Assembly (NCBI GenBank): GCA_025937835.1
Contig: JAICQO010000014.1
Location: forward strand, 33,530 to 97,529
Length of the DNA stretch: 64,000 nucleotides
Source: Polyangiaceae bacterium
GTDB taxonomy: Bacteria; Myxococcota_A; Polyangia; Polyangiales; Polyangiaceae
Direction of reading: 5' to 3'
Shown here: positions 17,505 through 25,828 of the stretch, one piece after another
How the letters are laid out: each line of letters begins with the position of its first letter
How positions within the stretch are numbered: the stretch's first letter is position 1
Notes under the pieces: model-generated
The model's input: only the letters and a program-made list of their open reading frames with translations
Databases searched by the model: none
Told to the model about the DNA's origin: nothing
Made by a program: the position numbers and the translations under genes

Positions 17505-19009
17505 CGTCCGAGTTCGTCGCAGGCGTGCTGATCGCCTGGACGGCGACGCACCTCGGGCTGAGCCTGTTCTTCGCGCTCGCCTATTCTCTCGCGCGCAAGA
17601 AAGAGTACCTGCTGTTCAGCGCGCTGTGTGCGGCGCTCTGCGTGCTCACGGCGGGCGTCGCCACCGACCACCTGAGCTCGACGATCGAGGCCCGGCGCAT
17701 CGCGGATCTCGTGATCTACACGGGCGCGATCCTGGCCGCCGCGACCAACGCACACTTCGCCTACGCGCTCGCTTACCCGGGGCGGCGGGGTCGCTTCACG
17801 CACTGGGTGTATGCCGTCACCGCGGCGTTCTTGATCGTGAACTTCAGCGGCGGGTTCTGGCGCGAGGGCTCGTACCACGTGGTCTCCGGCCGCGCCTTCG
17901 GCATCGTGACGCGCCACGCGATCGGCGAGCCGAGCGCCTTCGCGCTGGCCTTCTTCGTGATTGGCGGGATCGAGACCTTCGCGGCGTTTGCGTTTCTGGT
18001 GCAAGCCTTCAGAAGCGGCCGGCGCGAGGTGTTGAGCTCGCTGGTCGGCGCGGGCCTGGCTATCCCGGCCATGTTCAACGACGTCGGCATCGCGACCGGG
18101 ATGCTCAAGGACACCTTCCCGGCCCTGCCGCACGTGTTCCTCGTGTACGCGTTCGGCGTCGCAGGCTCCTTGCTCTGGCGTTACCGCCTGGCCGCCGGAG
18201 AGCTGGAGGCCACGGCGACCAGCCTGCGCCAGCGCACGGAGGAGCTTCGGCATTCTTATGCCGAGCTCCGCGAGCTGCAGAGCGAGCTCGTGATGAAGAA
18301 GCAGCTTGCTGCGGTCGGCGAGCTGGCGGCGGCGATCGCGCACGAGGTCAGAAACCCGCTGGCGGTGATCGTCAACGCCGTCGCGGGCCTGCGCCGGGCC
18401 GGCATCTCGGACGAGGACCGCTCGATGTTGCTCGGTATCGTCGAGGAAGAGGCCGGGCGCCTGAATCGGCTGGTCACCGACCTGCTTCGCTTCGCGCGTC
18501 CCGTCAGCGTCAAGCGTTCCCCGGTCGCGCTGCTCGAGCTCGCCAACCGGTGCAGGATGAACGCGAGCGAGAGCTTCGACGTGCGCGTCTCGATCGACGA
18601 CGACCCGCGCGTACAGACGGTAGACGTCGATCCGAACCTGTTTCGCGTGGTGTTCGACAACCTGGTCTCGAACGCCTGCCAGTCGATGGGCACGAGCGGC
18701 GTGGTCGAGATCCGCATCGGCCGGGGAGATCTCGGTCAGGTGCCGGCAGTCCGGATCCAGATCCGGGACAGCGGGCACGGCATGGAGCCGCAGGTGCTCG
18801 AGCGCGCCCTCGACCCATTCTTCACCACCCGGCCGAGCGGCACCGGGCTCGGGCTGCCGATCGTTCAGCGTATCATCGAGGCCCACGGCGGCGAGCTCTC
18901 GCTCGACAGCGACGAAGGGGAGGGGACCACCGTGACGTTGCTGGTGCCGATGCGCGCCGAAGCGCTCACGGAAACGAGCGTGCCGCCCAGCCCCGCAGGC
19001 CCCGCATGA
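17501..19009 (+). CDS. Membrane sensor histidine kinase
   Basis: 502 residues from the GTG at 17501, which has an AGGGGG ribosome site and overlaps the upstream stop. The N-terminus has about seven membrane helices (residues 5-225), like a 7TM/MASE-type sensor, with no PAS domain. A coiled-coil linker (about 230-265) precedes the H-box AIAHEVRNPLAV (H281), the N-box DNLVSNACQS, G1 DSGHGM, F-box and G2 GTGLGLPIVQ, giving a full HisKA-HATPase catalytic core. No response regulator is encoded next to it, so it is an orphan in this window. Confidence 0.92.
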   Translation: MTSEFVAGVLIAWTATHLGLSLFFALAYSLARKKEYLLFSALCAALCVLTAGVATDHLSSTIEARRIADLVIYTGAILAAATNAHFAYALAYPGRRGRFTHWVYAVTAAFLIVNFSGGFWREGSYHVVSGRAFGIVTRHAIGEPSAFALAFFVIGGIETFAAFAFLVQAFRSGRREVLSSLVGAGLAIPAMFNDVGIATGMLKDTFPALPHVFLVYAFGVAGSLLWRYRLAAGELEATATSLRQRTEELRHSYAELRELQSELVMKKQLAAVGELAAAIAHEVRNPLAVIVNAVAGLRRAGISDEDRSMLLGIVEEEAGRLNRLVTDLLRFARPVSVKRSPVALLELANRCRMNASESFDVRVSIDDDPRVQTVDVDPNLFRVVFDNLVSNACQSMGTSGVVEIRIGRGDLGQVPAVRIQIRDSGHGMEPQVLERALDPFFTTRPSGTGLGLPIVQRIIEAHGGELSLDSDEGEGTTVTLLVPMRAEALTETSVPPSPAGPA

Positions 19010-20295
19010 AGCCGCGACTCCTCGAGCTCGACCGCCGTCACGTCTGGCACCCGTACACCCAGGCGAGCAGCGCCCGCGAGCCGCTCTTGATCGAGCGCGC
19101 TTCGGGGTCGAGGCTCTACGACAGCGACGGCAAGAGCTACATCGACGCCAACTCGTCCTGGTATTGCGCCGTGCTCGGGCACGACCATCCGCGCCTGGTG
19201 GCGGCGCTGCGCGATCAGCTCGAGCGGTTGCCGCACGTCGCCCTCGCGGGCATCACGCACGAGCCCGCCGTGCTCCTGGCAGAGGCGCTCGTGCAGAAGG
19301 CCCCGGGCGAGCTCTCGCGCGTCTTTTACAGCGACGACGGCTCGACGGCGATCGAGTCGGCGCTGAAGCTGTGTGTGCAGTACTGGCATCAGAACGGTAA
19401 GCCCGAGCGGCGGCGCTTCGTGGCGCTCGACTCGGCGTTTCACGGCGAAACGCTGGGCGCGACGGCCGTCTCCGGCGTACCGGTGTTTCGCAGGCCGTTC
19501 GCCTCGGTCGTGTTGGATTGCGTGCATTTGCCGCCGGAGCTCGACGGGCCCGAACGCGCGTTCTCTGCGCTCGAAGCGCTGCTCGAGCGCGACGCGGCGC
19601 GGATCGCAGCGGTCGTGCTCGAGCCGGTCGTGCAGGCGGCGGGCGGGATGCGCATCTACGATCCGGCGTTGGTGCGTGCCGCGCGCGAGCTCACGCGCCG
19701 GCACGACGTGTTCCTGATCGTGGACGAGGTGTTCACCGGTTTCGGTCGCACCGGCCCGTACTGGGCACTCGAACACGCCGGCGTCGAGCCGGATCTGTTG
19801 TGTCTGGCGAAGGGGCTCGGCGGTGGGCTCTTGCCGTTTGCCGCGACGCTCGCCACCGAGCGCCTGTACGAGGGATTTCTGGGCGCTCCCGAGCGCACGT
19901 TCTTCTACGGTCACACGTTCTGCGGCAACCCGCTGGGCGCGCGCGTGGCCCTCGAGCTCTTGCGCGTCTACGAGGACGAGCGGGTGATCGAGCAGGCAGA
20001 ACCCAAGGCGCAGCGCATCGCACGCGCGTTTTCGCGCTTCGGCGAGCTGCCCGGCGTGGAACGCGCTCGCTCGCTGGGCATGGTGGCCGCGCTCGATCTG
20101 ACCGCCGAAGGTTACCTCGGCACCCTGGGAAAGGCGGTCTACGCCGAGGCGCTCCGGCGCGGAGCGTACTTGCGACCGCTCGGCGACACGATCTACGTGA
20201 CGCCGCCGATCAACATCCCCGACCCGGATTTGGACGAGCTGCTCGAGATCGTCGGTGCCTCGGTGCAGCACGCGCTCGAGCAAGCGCGGCCTTGA
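19006..20295 (+). CDS. bioA: Adenosylmethionine-8-amino-7-oxononanoate aminotransferase
   Basis: 429 residues from the ATG at 19006, which overlaps the kinase stop (ATGA). It converts KAPA to DAPA in biotin synthesis using SAM as amino donor. RHVWHPYTQ at the N-terminus, SSWYCAVLGHDHPRLVAAL, FYSDDGSTAIESALK, DEVFTGFGRTG and the PLP lysine in LAKGLGGG (K269) are typical of BioA rather than other class III aminotransferases. No other bio genes are in the window, so coupling to a histidine kinase is unusual. Confidence 0.93.
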   Translation: MKPRLLELDRRHVWHPYTQASSAREPLLIERASGSRLYDSDGKSYIDANSSWYCAVLGHDHPRLVAALRDQLERLPHVALAGITHEPAVLLAEALVQKAPGELSRVFYSDDGSTAIESALKLCVQYWHQNGKPERRRFVALDSAFHGETLGATAVSGVPVFRRPFASVVLDCVHLPPELDGPERAFSALEALLERDAARIAAVVLEPVVQAAGGMRIYDPALVRAARELTRRHDVFLIVDEVFTGFGRTGPYWALEHAGVEPDLLCLAKGLGGGLLPFAATLATERLYEGFLGAPERTFFYGHTFCGNPLGARVALELLRVYEDERVIEQAEPKAQRIARAFSRFGELPGVERARSLGMVAALDLTAEGYLGTLGKAVYAEALRRGAYLRPLGDTIYVTPPINIPDPDLDELLEIVGASVQHALEQARP

Positions 20296-20320
20296 CGCCG
20301 TCAGTCGCGGTCGAGAGTGC

Positions 20321-20326
20321 TAGTCT
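20321..20326 (+). promoter_or_regulatory. Candidate -10 hexamer (TAGTCT), near-leaderless start
   Basis: TAGTCT ends 8 nt before the ATG at 20335. There is no ribosome-binding sequence in between, which fits a leaderless transcript. Confidence 0.45.
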
Positions 20327-20334
20327 CGGCCCCA

Positions 20335-20688
20335 ATGGCCCAGCGCAAGCGCTACCTGTTCGTGTGTGTCAACTCCCGGCCCGACGGCACCCCCAAGGGT
20401 TCCTGCGCGGCGCGCGGCGCGGTCGCCGTTCACACGGCGCTGAAGGAACAGCTCAAGGCACGCGGGCTCGCCGGGCTCGAGGCGCGTGCTTGCACCGCGA
20501 GCTGCCTCGACACGTGCTGGGTCGGCCCGAGCATCGCGGTCGAGCCGGACCACTATTTCTACGGTCGCGTCACGCTCGCCGACGTGCCCGAAATCGTCGA
20601 AGCCCTGGCGCGCGGCGAACGCGTGGAGCGCCTGGTGTTGAAGCCAGAGGACTACATCGAACCGCGCGAGCTGAAGAAGCAGGCCTAG
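20335..20688 (+). CDS. Thioredoxin-like [2Fe-2S] ferredoxin
   Basis: 117 residues from the ATG at 20335. The four expected cluster cysteines are present in family order: a Cys in FVCVNSRPDG, one in PKGSCAARG, and two in the block CTASCLDTCW. This is the thioredoxin-fold 2Fe-2S group also seen in NuoE C-terminal domains and in (2Fe-2S) ferredoxins of Aquifex and cyanobacteria. Its redox partner is unknown. The C-terminus ends in a Lys-rich tail. Confidence 0.85.
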   Translation: MAQRKRYLFVCVNSRPDGTPKGSCAARGAVAVHTALKEQLKARGLAGLEARACTASCLDTCWVGPSIAVEPDHYFYGRVTLADVPEIVEALARGERVERLVLKPEDYIEPRELKKQA

Positions 20689-20692
20689 CTCG

Positions 20693-21019
20693 ATGCGGTC
20701 TTGGATAGTCTTCGCGCTCCTGGTATTCGGCTGCGCGAACGCTGCCAGCGAGGCGAAGCCGCGGTCGAGCTCCGGGCCAGCCAGCGCGCCGAAGCTCGCC
20801 TGTGAGCGTCCCGGCGATTGCGGACCTGGCAACACCTGCTGCACGACTCCGCTCTGGGACGGCACTTACTGCACGGCGCGCTGCGATCTCGCCAACAACG
20901 GCCAGGTTTGCTCCGCCGACTCCGACTGCCCCGAGCTCGGCGGGACGAAGACCCGCTGTTCGCCCGCCTCACCGCTCGACGCTCCGGGCCTGCCGCCCGC
21001 GCTAAAGGTCTGCCAGTAA
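20693..21019 (+). CDS. Small Cys-rich predicted lipoprotein
   Basis: 108 residues, starting 4 nt after the ferredoxin gene. The signal peptide ends VFGC (C14). The mature part has about ten cysteines in the pattern ERPGDCGPGNTCC ... CADSDCPELGG, a Cys-rich module common in myxobacterial surface proteins, where Cys pairs form disulfides. Function unknown. It converges with the phosphoesterase gene with only 4 nt between stop codons. Confidence 0.72.
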   Translation: MRSWIVFALLVFGCANAASEAKPRSSSGPASAPKLACERPGDCGPGNTCCTTPLWDGTYCTARCDLANNGQVCSADSDCPELGGTKTRCSPASPLDAPGLPPALKVCQ

Positions 21020-21023
21020 CGGC

Positions 21024-22118
21024 TCAATCCACGCGCACGACGCTGACACTCGCACCGTCGCGCGCCGGATCCACCGTCACGGCCAGGAAGTGTCGACCGA
21101 TCCCGTCGAAGCGCTCGGGGATCGCGCCGCCGCCGCCGCTGATGTACGCGGGGATGCCGGCGTTCTCGAACGCGTAGTAGCTGTGGATGTGTCCGTAGAA
21201 AGTCATGTCCACGCGCCCCCGGCCGAGCAGCGACAGCAGCTTGGCGGCCTCGGCCCGGCTCGAGAACGCGCCGTTGCGGATCCCGAACGGGTCGAGCGGC
21301 GGCACGTGCATGAACACCAGGTGATTTTCCGAGCGGGATAGCTCCAGCCAGCCCTCGAGCCAGTCATAAACTTCGGCGTCGATCGTGGCGCTCGCGGAGT
21401 CGAGGAACGTGAAGCGCACGCCGTGGAAGCGGAAGCTCTGGCTGCCCCGGCCGAAGTACTCGTAATACGGTAAGTCGGAGTCGCCGAGCTCGTGATTGCC
21501 GAGGGTGGTGAAGAGCGGCAGCGACAGGCTGCGCATCTTGCGCTGGAACTCCTCGAGCTGGCTGCGCTTGCCGCGCTGGGTGAGGTCTCCCGAGAACATC
21601 GCGAAGCGCGCCTCGCTGCGCTCGTTGATCTTGGCGAACACGTCTTCGACGCGATCGAGCGCCTCTTGCACGTCCGCGAGCGCGATGAACTCGAACGGTT
21701 CGCGCGACTCGACGTCACGCGGCGCGAGCCGCAGCGAGTAGCGGGCGTTTCGCCGAACAGCGAGCGAGAAGCGCTTTTCGGTGGCGACCTCGGCGGAAAG
21801 CGTCGTGATGGTTACCGGAGCTCCGTTCTCGTCTTCGACCTGGAGCTCGGCGTCGGGGAGCGCGTTCCGCACCAGCAACCTGAAGCTATCCGGGGCTCGC
21901 TCCCCGAGCGCGAGCGTCGCCTCGAGCGCCGGCGCATTGGCCCAAATTTCGAGGGCCGCCGCGTCCAGCCGGTGCACGGCCCCGAGCCCGTCCCGAATCT
22001 CCACGCGGTTTTCGGCGGCTTCGGCCTTGCCGATCGTGCGGTCTCGCTGGGCGCGCTCTCCGGCGATTTCGAGGCAGGCGCTGGCGAAGAGCCCCGCCAA
22101 CAGCAGCTTTCGGATCAT
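21024..22118 (-). CDS. Exported calcineurin-like metallophosphoesterase
   Basis: 364 residues. A signal sequence ends FASAC (C15), so it may be a lipoprotein. Residues about 30-140 are an N-terminal beta domain. The phosphoesterase core starts near 145 with FIALADVQ, then MFSGDLT, TTLGNHE, LVFMHVPP and FYGHIHSYY. These are the family's metal-binding blocks, except that the first block is D-x-Q where D-x-H is usual. The ATG overlaps the stop of the preceding gene (ATGA); it is the last of four overlapping minus-strand genes. Confidence 0.82.
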   Translation of the reverse strand: MIRKLLLAGLFASACLEIAGERAQRDRTIGKAEAAENRVEIRDGLGAVHRLDAAALEIWANAPALEATLALGERAPDSFRLLVRNALPDAELQVEDENGAPVTITTLSAEVATEKRFSLAVRRNARYSLRLAPRDVESREPFEFIALADVQEALDRVEDVFAKINERSEARFAMFSGDLTQRGKRSQLEEFQRKMRSLSLPLFTTLGNHELGDSDLPYYEYFGRGSQSFRFHGVRFTFLDSASATIDAEVYDWLEGWLELSRSENHLVFMHVPPLDPFGIRNGAFSSRAEAAKLLSLLGRGRVDMTFYGHIHSYYAFENAGIPAYISGGGGAIPERFDGIGRHFLAVTVDPARDGASVSVVRVD

Positions 22119-23215
22119 GGTCGAGCTCCCGGTCGAAACAAGAGCGAGAGGCCGGTCGTGAACGCCGAGCCGTATTCGAATCCTAGCTCGGCGCCGAAGG
22201 CCGGCGTGAAAAACAGCCGCGTCGTCTGTTCGAGATGCCCGGCGTAACCCGCAGGCACGCCGGCGAAGCGCATCCCACCCGCCAGCGTGTCGCGCCGGTG
22301 ATCGTAGACGATCGCGGCTTCTCCGTGCACGCCGTCCGGGCGGCCCAGATAGATGCCGAAGCCGAGGCGTGCGAGCAGCTCGTCCGTCTGGTCTCCTTCG
22401 AGCCCGTCGTAGCGCAAGAATTCGCGCGCGTAGCCGAGCGAGGACTCGGCGAACGAGCCGGCGAGGTTCGAGTCCAGGTCCCCGAGGTCGAGCCGCGAGT
22501 CGAGCCGGAGCTCGAGCGCGGTCAGCCCGAAAGCGTCGTCGTGGTAGGCCTGCTCTGTCACGCCCGCCGTGATGTCGAGCGCAGAGCCGGAGCGCGCCGC
22601 GCGCCCGGGGCGTGCTCCGAGCAGCCGGCGCGCCACGAACAGCGAGTAGCGATACGTCGCCGCATCCAGCCCGAGCTCGAAACCCGGAGAAAGTCGCAGC
22701 CCGCCCGCTTCCAGCGAAAAGCCGTGGGACCAGAAATACTCGTGGGAAAACAGCGGGTCGTAGACGTAGAGCAAGCCGGAGCGGATCTCGAACCGCGGCG
22801 GCTCCGGCTCGGGCGCGCCGGTTCCAGCTTCGGGCGCGAGCACGCCGTACACGTCTGCGAGCAGCGTCACTCCGAACAAGCCGAGGCCGCCGAGCGCGCC
22901 GATCGCGAAAGGCGTGACCGTGTACTGAGACGCACCCGTCAGCGCGAGCCCGCCAAGAGACACGCCGGCCGAGCCGAGCCCGATGCCTTCGTACAACAGC
23001 AGCAGGCGAGCGGTCTTCGCTCGACCGGCTACCCAGTGACCGCTGCCGTGCACGAGCACGCCCGGCACGAGAGCAGCGGTCGCTGCCAGCGCACGCCGCG
23101 CAGGGCTCGGCGTGGCCGGCCGCTGTGCGGGTTCTCGCGCAGGTTCCGCGCGCGCCGCAGGCGCTGCAAGCGCGACCAGCAGCGAGACTTGCGAGAACTG
23201 ACGCTTGGCTCGGAT
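22115..23215 (-). CDS. Predicted outer-membrane barrel protein, probable ATC start
   Basis: About 366 residues. After the upstream stop the frame has no ATG, GTG or TTG for about 150 nt, yet a good signal peptide (IRAKRQFSQVSLLVALAAPAARA) begins exactly at an ATC codon that overlaps the upstream stop as TAATC. I therefore place the start at that ATC. The other junctions of this operon also overlap. The next usual start would be the GTG at 23068, which removes the signal. The mature part has two Gly-rich hydrophobic helices (about 45-110) and then amphipathic strands typical of an OM barrel. Family not recognised. Confidence 0.6.
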   Translation of the reverse strand: MRAKRQFSQVSLLVALAAPAARAEPAREPAQRPATPSPARRALAATAALVPGVLVHGSGHWVAGRAKTARLLLLYEGIGLGSAGVSLGGLALTGASQYTVTPFAIGALGGLGLFGVTLLADVYGVLAPEAGTGAPEPEPPRFEIRSGLLYVYDPLFSHEYFWSHGFSLEAGGLRLSPGFELGLDAATYRYSLFVARRLLGARPGRAARSGSALDITAGVTEQAYHDDAFGLTALELRLDSRLDLGDLDSNLAGSFAESSLGYAREFLRYDGLEGDQTDELLARLGFGIYLGRPDGVHGEAAIVYDHRRDTLAGGMRFAGVPAGYAGHLEQTTRLFFTPAFGAELGFEYGSAFTTGLSLLFRPGARP

Positions 23216-23535
23216 TAGGGCCCGATGTCCTTCTTCAGTTTGTCGAGCTCGGCCTGAGCGTTGCTGTCGGTGATGTCGCGCGCTGCGACCTGCTCGAAGT
23301 CCTCGGGGACGGGGATCTGCGCGTCGCTCGCGCTCGGGCCCGTGGGGGACGCGACGGTGGCGGTGGCCGGAGTGATGACCGTGGGCACCGCCATCGCCGA
23401 AGCCAGCGCAGAAGCCGAAGCCAGCATCGCCTCCGCCTTCTTCTTCTGGTTGAGCTGATCCATCAGCTTGCTGCAGCCCAGAGGCCCCGCCAGGGCCAGA
23501 CCCACACACAGACTCAGATTCAGAACACGGTTCAC
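23215..23535 (-). CDS. Small predicted lipoprotein
   Basis: 106 residues with a GTG start at 23535 that overlaps the previous stop (GTGA). The signal peptide ends AGPLGC (C21). The rest is short: a charged helix (KLMDQLNQKKKAEAML), an Ala/Thr/Pro spacer and a final charged helix. Function unknown; it belongs to the four-gene overlapping operon. Confidence 0.72.
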   Translation of the reverse strand: MNRVLNLSLCVGLALAGPLGCSKLMDQLNQKKKAEAMLASASALASAMAVPTVITPATATVASPTGPSASDAQIPVPEDFEQVAARDITDSNAQAELDKLKKDIGP

Positions 23536-24122
23536 GGTTTGCCTCCCGAGGCGCGCAGCGCGTTCATCGCGGTGCCATGGCGAAGCTCTTCTTTCGTGAC
23601 GAGACCGTCCACGGCCTCGATCATCGACAGCTTCTTCTTGTCTTCCGCCAGGGTGCGGATGCGGGCCAGCCGAGCCACTCGCTCGGCGTGCGTCTTCAGC
23701 TCCTGGCGCGCGGCTTCGCTGTCCACGAGCGAGCCCCAGCGCTCGCGTAGACGCGTGACCGTCGCCTTGCGTCGCTCGTCGCGGGTGCGATCGAGCTCGG
23801 CCAGGGTTTCCGCGGCCTTCGAGGTCGTGGTCGTGGTCGTGGTCGTGGCCGTGGTTCCGCCTTTGGGCTCGGCTTTGGGCTTGCCGCCGGCGCCGCCGCT
23901 GCCGCCCGTGCTGGTCTTGCCGCCGGTGCTGGCGGTGCTGCTCGCTCCGGCCTTGCCCTCCATCTCTTGCTTCTTCTTCAGCAGCAGCTTGCGCGCTTCC
24001 TCGAGCTTCTTGCGCATCTCGTCGAGCTTTGCGTTCGGCGGCGGAGCGTCGCCAGCGCGGGCGTCGGGTAAGGCGAATGCGGAAAGAGCGAGAAACGCAG
24101 CAGTAGCGAAAAAGTGTCGCAT
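23532..24122 (-). CDS. Exported coiled-coil protein with Gly and poly-Thr linker
   Basis: 196 residues from the ATG at 24122; an in-frame GTG at 24143 is possible. A signal peptide (FFATAAFLALSAFALPDARA) precedes a charged helix (LDEMRKKLEEARKLLLKKKQEM), then a GG/Thr linker containing a run of eight threonines, then a long Arg/Glu-rich helical domain of about 90 residues. It is the first gene of the overlapping operon. Function unknown; an envelope scaffold is a guess. Confidence 0.68.
   Translation of the reverse strand: MRHFFATAAFLALSAFALPDARAGDAPPPNAKLDEMRKKLEEARKLLLKKKQEMEGKAGASSTASTGGKTSTGGSGGAGGKPKAEPKGGTTATTTTTTTTSKAAETLAELDRTRDERRKATVTRLRERWGSLVDSEAARQELKTHAERVARLARIRTLAEDKKKLSMIEAVDGLVTKEELRHGTAMNALRASGGKP
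23823..23852. repeat. Tandem hexanucleotide repeat, five units
   Basis: Four exact copies of GGTCGT followed by one variant (GGCCGT), encoding the poly-Thr part of the linker of the gene on the minus strand. Being a multiple of three, copy change would not shift frame. Confidence 0.7.
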
Positions 24123-24133
24123 GGCGGAAGGCG

Positions 24134-24139
24134 AGCCTA
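24134..24139 (-). promoter_or_regulatory. Candidate -10 hexamer (TAGGCT on minus strand)
   Basis: TAGGCT read on the minus strand, 11 nt before the ATG at 24122. It is the same hexamer as at 16612 and 39547. Confidence 0.35.
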
Positions 24140-24222
24140 CCACCCTCGGACTCGCCCAGGGAACAGCGGATTAGGAGCCCCGGTTTCGGGTCCTCGAGCG
24201 ATCACCGTCATTGCGCCTGGGC

Positions 24223-24228
24223 TATAGT
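24223..24228 (+). promoter_or_regulatory. Candidate -10 hexamer (TATAGT)
   Basis: TATAGT lies 10 nt before the GTG at 24239 in the short divergent region between two envelope operons. Confidence 0.45.
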
Positions 24229-24238
24229 CGCGGCCCCG

Positions 24239-25828
24239 GTGAGACGCTTTCGGTCGTTCGCGAACCTCGCCCGCATTGGGTCGAGCGTCTTCAGCCTGGC
24301 GATAGCGTCGCCCAGCCGGGCCGACCCGGGAACGAACTTGCTGGCGGAGCCCGCGCCCGCCGGTGACGCGGCGTTGCTCGTGCCCTCCGCCGATGCGCGA
24401 GGCAACGGGACACTGCGGGCTCGCCTGGTCTTCGACTACGCCGTCGAACCGCTGGTCTTGATCCAGTCCGATCAGAGCACGCGCGACGTGGTGTCGGCCG
24501 AGCGCACGGCGCACCTCGGGCTGTCGTTCAGCGCGTTCCACCGGCTGCTCGCGTACGCCAACCTGCCGCTCTCGACCGCCGTGGCCGGCGGGGAGCTCAG
24601 GAATCGCGGCGTCGATCTGGCGCCACCCGACGACGGCGCCGGTCTCGGCGACGTGCGTCTCGGTGCGCGCGTGCACTGGCTCGGCCCGCTGGAAGATGGC
24701 TTTCAACTCGCGAACGCCGCAGAGCTATGGCTGCCCACCGGTAGCGAAGCCCGCTATAGCGGCGACGGCCAGCCGAGGGCTCGTTTGCTCGCGTTGGGGG
24801 GCCTCTCGAAGCGGCGTTTCGCCGGCTCCGTGCAGGTCGGCCTGGGCTTTCGCGGCGCGGAGGCCTTGCCCGGCATCCTGCCCACGCGCGTCGGCCGCAC
24901 GCTCGAGCTCGGGCTCGCGGCGCGCGCGCCGCTCGATCGCGGCGGCCACGTCTGGGTCGGGCCCGAGCTCGAAGCCAAGCTCGGCTTCGGCGACGGCGCC
25001 CGCCCGTTCGATCCGCGGAGCAGCGTGGCGCAGGCGTTGCTCGCGCTGCGCGTGCACCCGGTGCTCGGCGCGCTCGAGCTCGGCGCGGCGCTCGGCCCGG
25101 GTCTCGGTCGAGGCGCGGGCAGCCCGGACTACCGCGTCCTCGCTTTCGTCGGCTTCTCGCCGGAGGCGCCGCCGCCGCCACCCGACGCGGACTCCGACGG
25201 CGTGCCCGACGCTGCCGACATCTGTCTCAACCTCCCGGGAGAGCCGTCGAAGGATCCGTTGATGAACGGTTGCCCCGAGGCGCCGCTCGACAGCGACGGC
25301 GATTCGATCCCCGACGGCTTCGATGCTTGCCCTCGAGAGCCGGGCGAGCCGACCGGCGTGCGTCGCACGCATGGCTGCCCGAAGTCCGCGCTTCCCGTGG
25401 CGCCCCCCACCGTGGCGCCCCCCGCTCCGTTGCCGGAACCGCCCGCCGCGACGGTCTCCGAACACGCGATCACGATCTCCGAACAAGTGCAGTTCGAGAC
25501 CGGAACCGCGGTGATTCGCCCCGAGAGCGAGGCAATCCTCGGCGCGGTTCGGCGCGCGCTGCACGAACACCCCGAGATCCGGCTGCTCGAGATCCAGGGG
25601 CACACCGACGACACCGGCACGCCCGAGTTGAACCAGCGCTTGTCGCAAGAGCGCGCCGCGGCCGTGCTCGCCTGGCTCGTCGCGCACGGTGTCGACGCCG
25701 CGCGGCTGCGTCCGGTCGGCTACGGCCAGACCCAGCCGCTCGCCGACAACACGAGTGACGAAGGCCGCGCCACGAACCGCCGCGTCGAGTTCCGGATCCT
25801 CGAACGGGACACGGAGAAACGACCGTGA
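24239..25828 (+). CDS. OmpA-family outer-membrane protein with TSP3 repeats
   Basis: 529 residues, GTG start. A signal sequence (FSLAIASPSRA) leads to an N-terminal beta-barrel-like region (about 30-310). Two calcium-binding thrombospondin type-3 repeats follow (DADSDGVPDAADIC and DSDGDSIPDGFDAC), then a Pro-rich spacer and a C-terminal OmpA peptidoglycan-binding domain. That domain carries GHTDDTG, the NQRLSQERA helix and the TNRRVEFRI end. It is the first of four overlapping plus-strand genes and should link the OM to peptidoglycan. Confidence 0.87.
   Translation: MRRFRSFANLARIGSSVFSLAIASPSRADPGTNLLAEPAPAGDAALLVPSADARGNGTLRARLVFDYAVEPLVLIQSDQSTRDVVSAERTAHLGLSFSAFHRLLAYANLPLSTAVAGGELRNRGVDLAPPDDGAGLGDVRLGARVHWLGPLEDGFQLANAAELWLPTGSEARYSGDGQPRARLLALGGLSKRRFAGSVQVGLGFRGAEALPGILPTRVGRTLELGLAARAPLDRGGHVWVGPELEAKLGFGDGARPFDPRSSVAQALLALRVHPVLGALELGAALGPGLGRGAGSPDYRVLAFVGFSPEAPPPPPDADSDGVPDAADICLNLPGEPSKDPLMNGCPEAPLDSDGDSIPDGFDACPREPGEPTGVRRTHGCPKSALPVAPPTVAPPAPLPEPPAATVSEHAITISEQVQFETGTAVIRPESEAILGAVRRALHEHPEIRLLEIQGHTDDTGTPELNQRLSQERAAAVLAWLVAHGVDAARLRPVGYGQTQPLADNTSDEGRATNRRVEFRILERDTEKRP

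Noticed and set aside
20290..20326. TTGACG at 20292 as a -35 for the ferredoxin promoter
   Set aside because: Spacing to TAGTCT is 23 nt, too long for a standard promoter.
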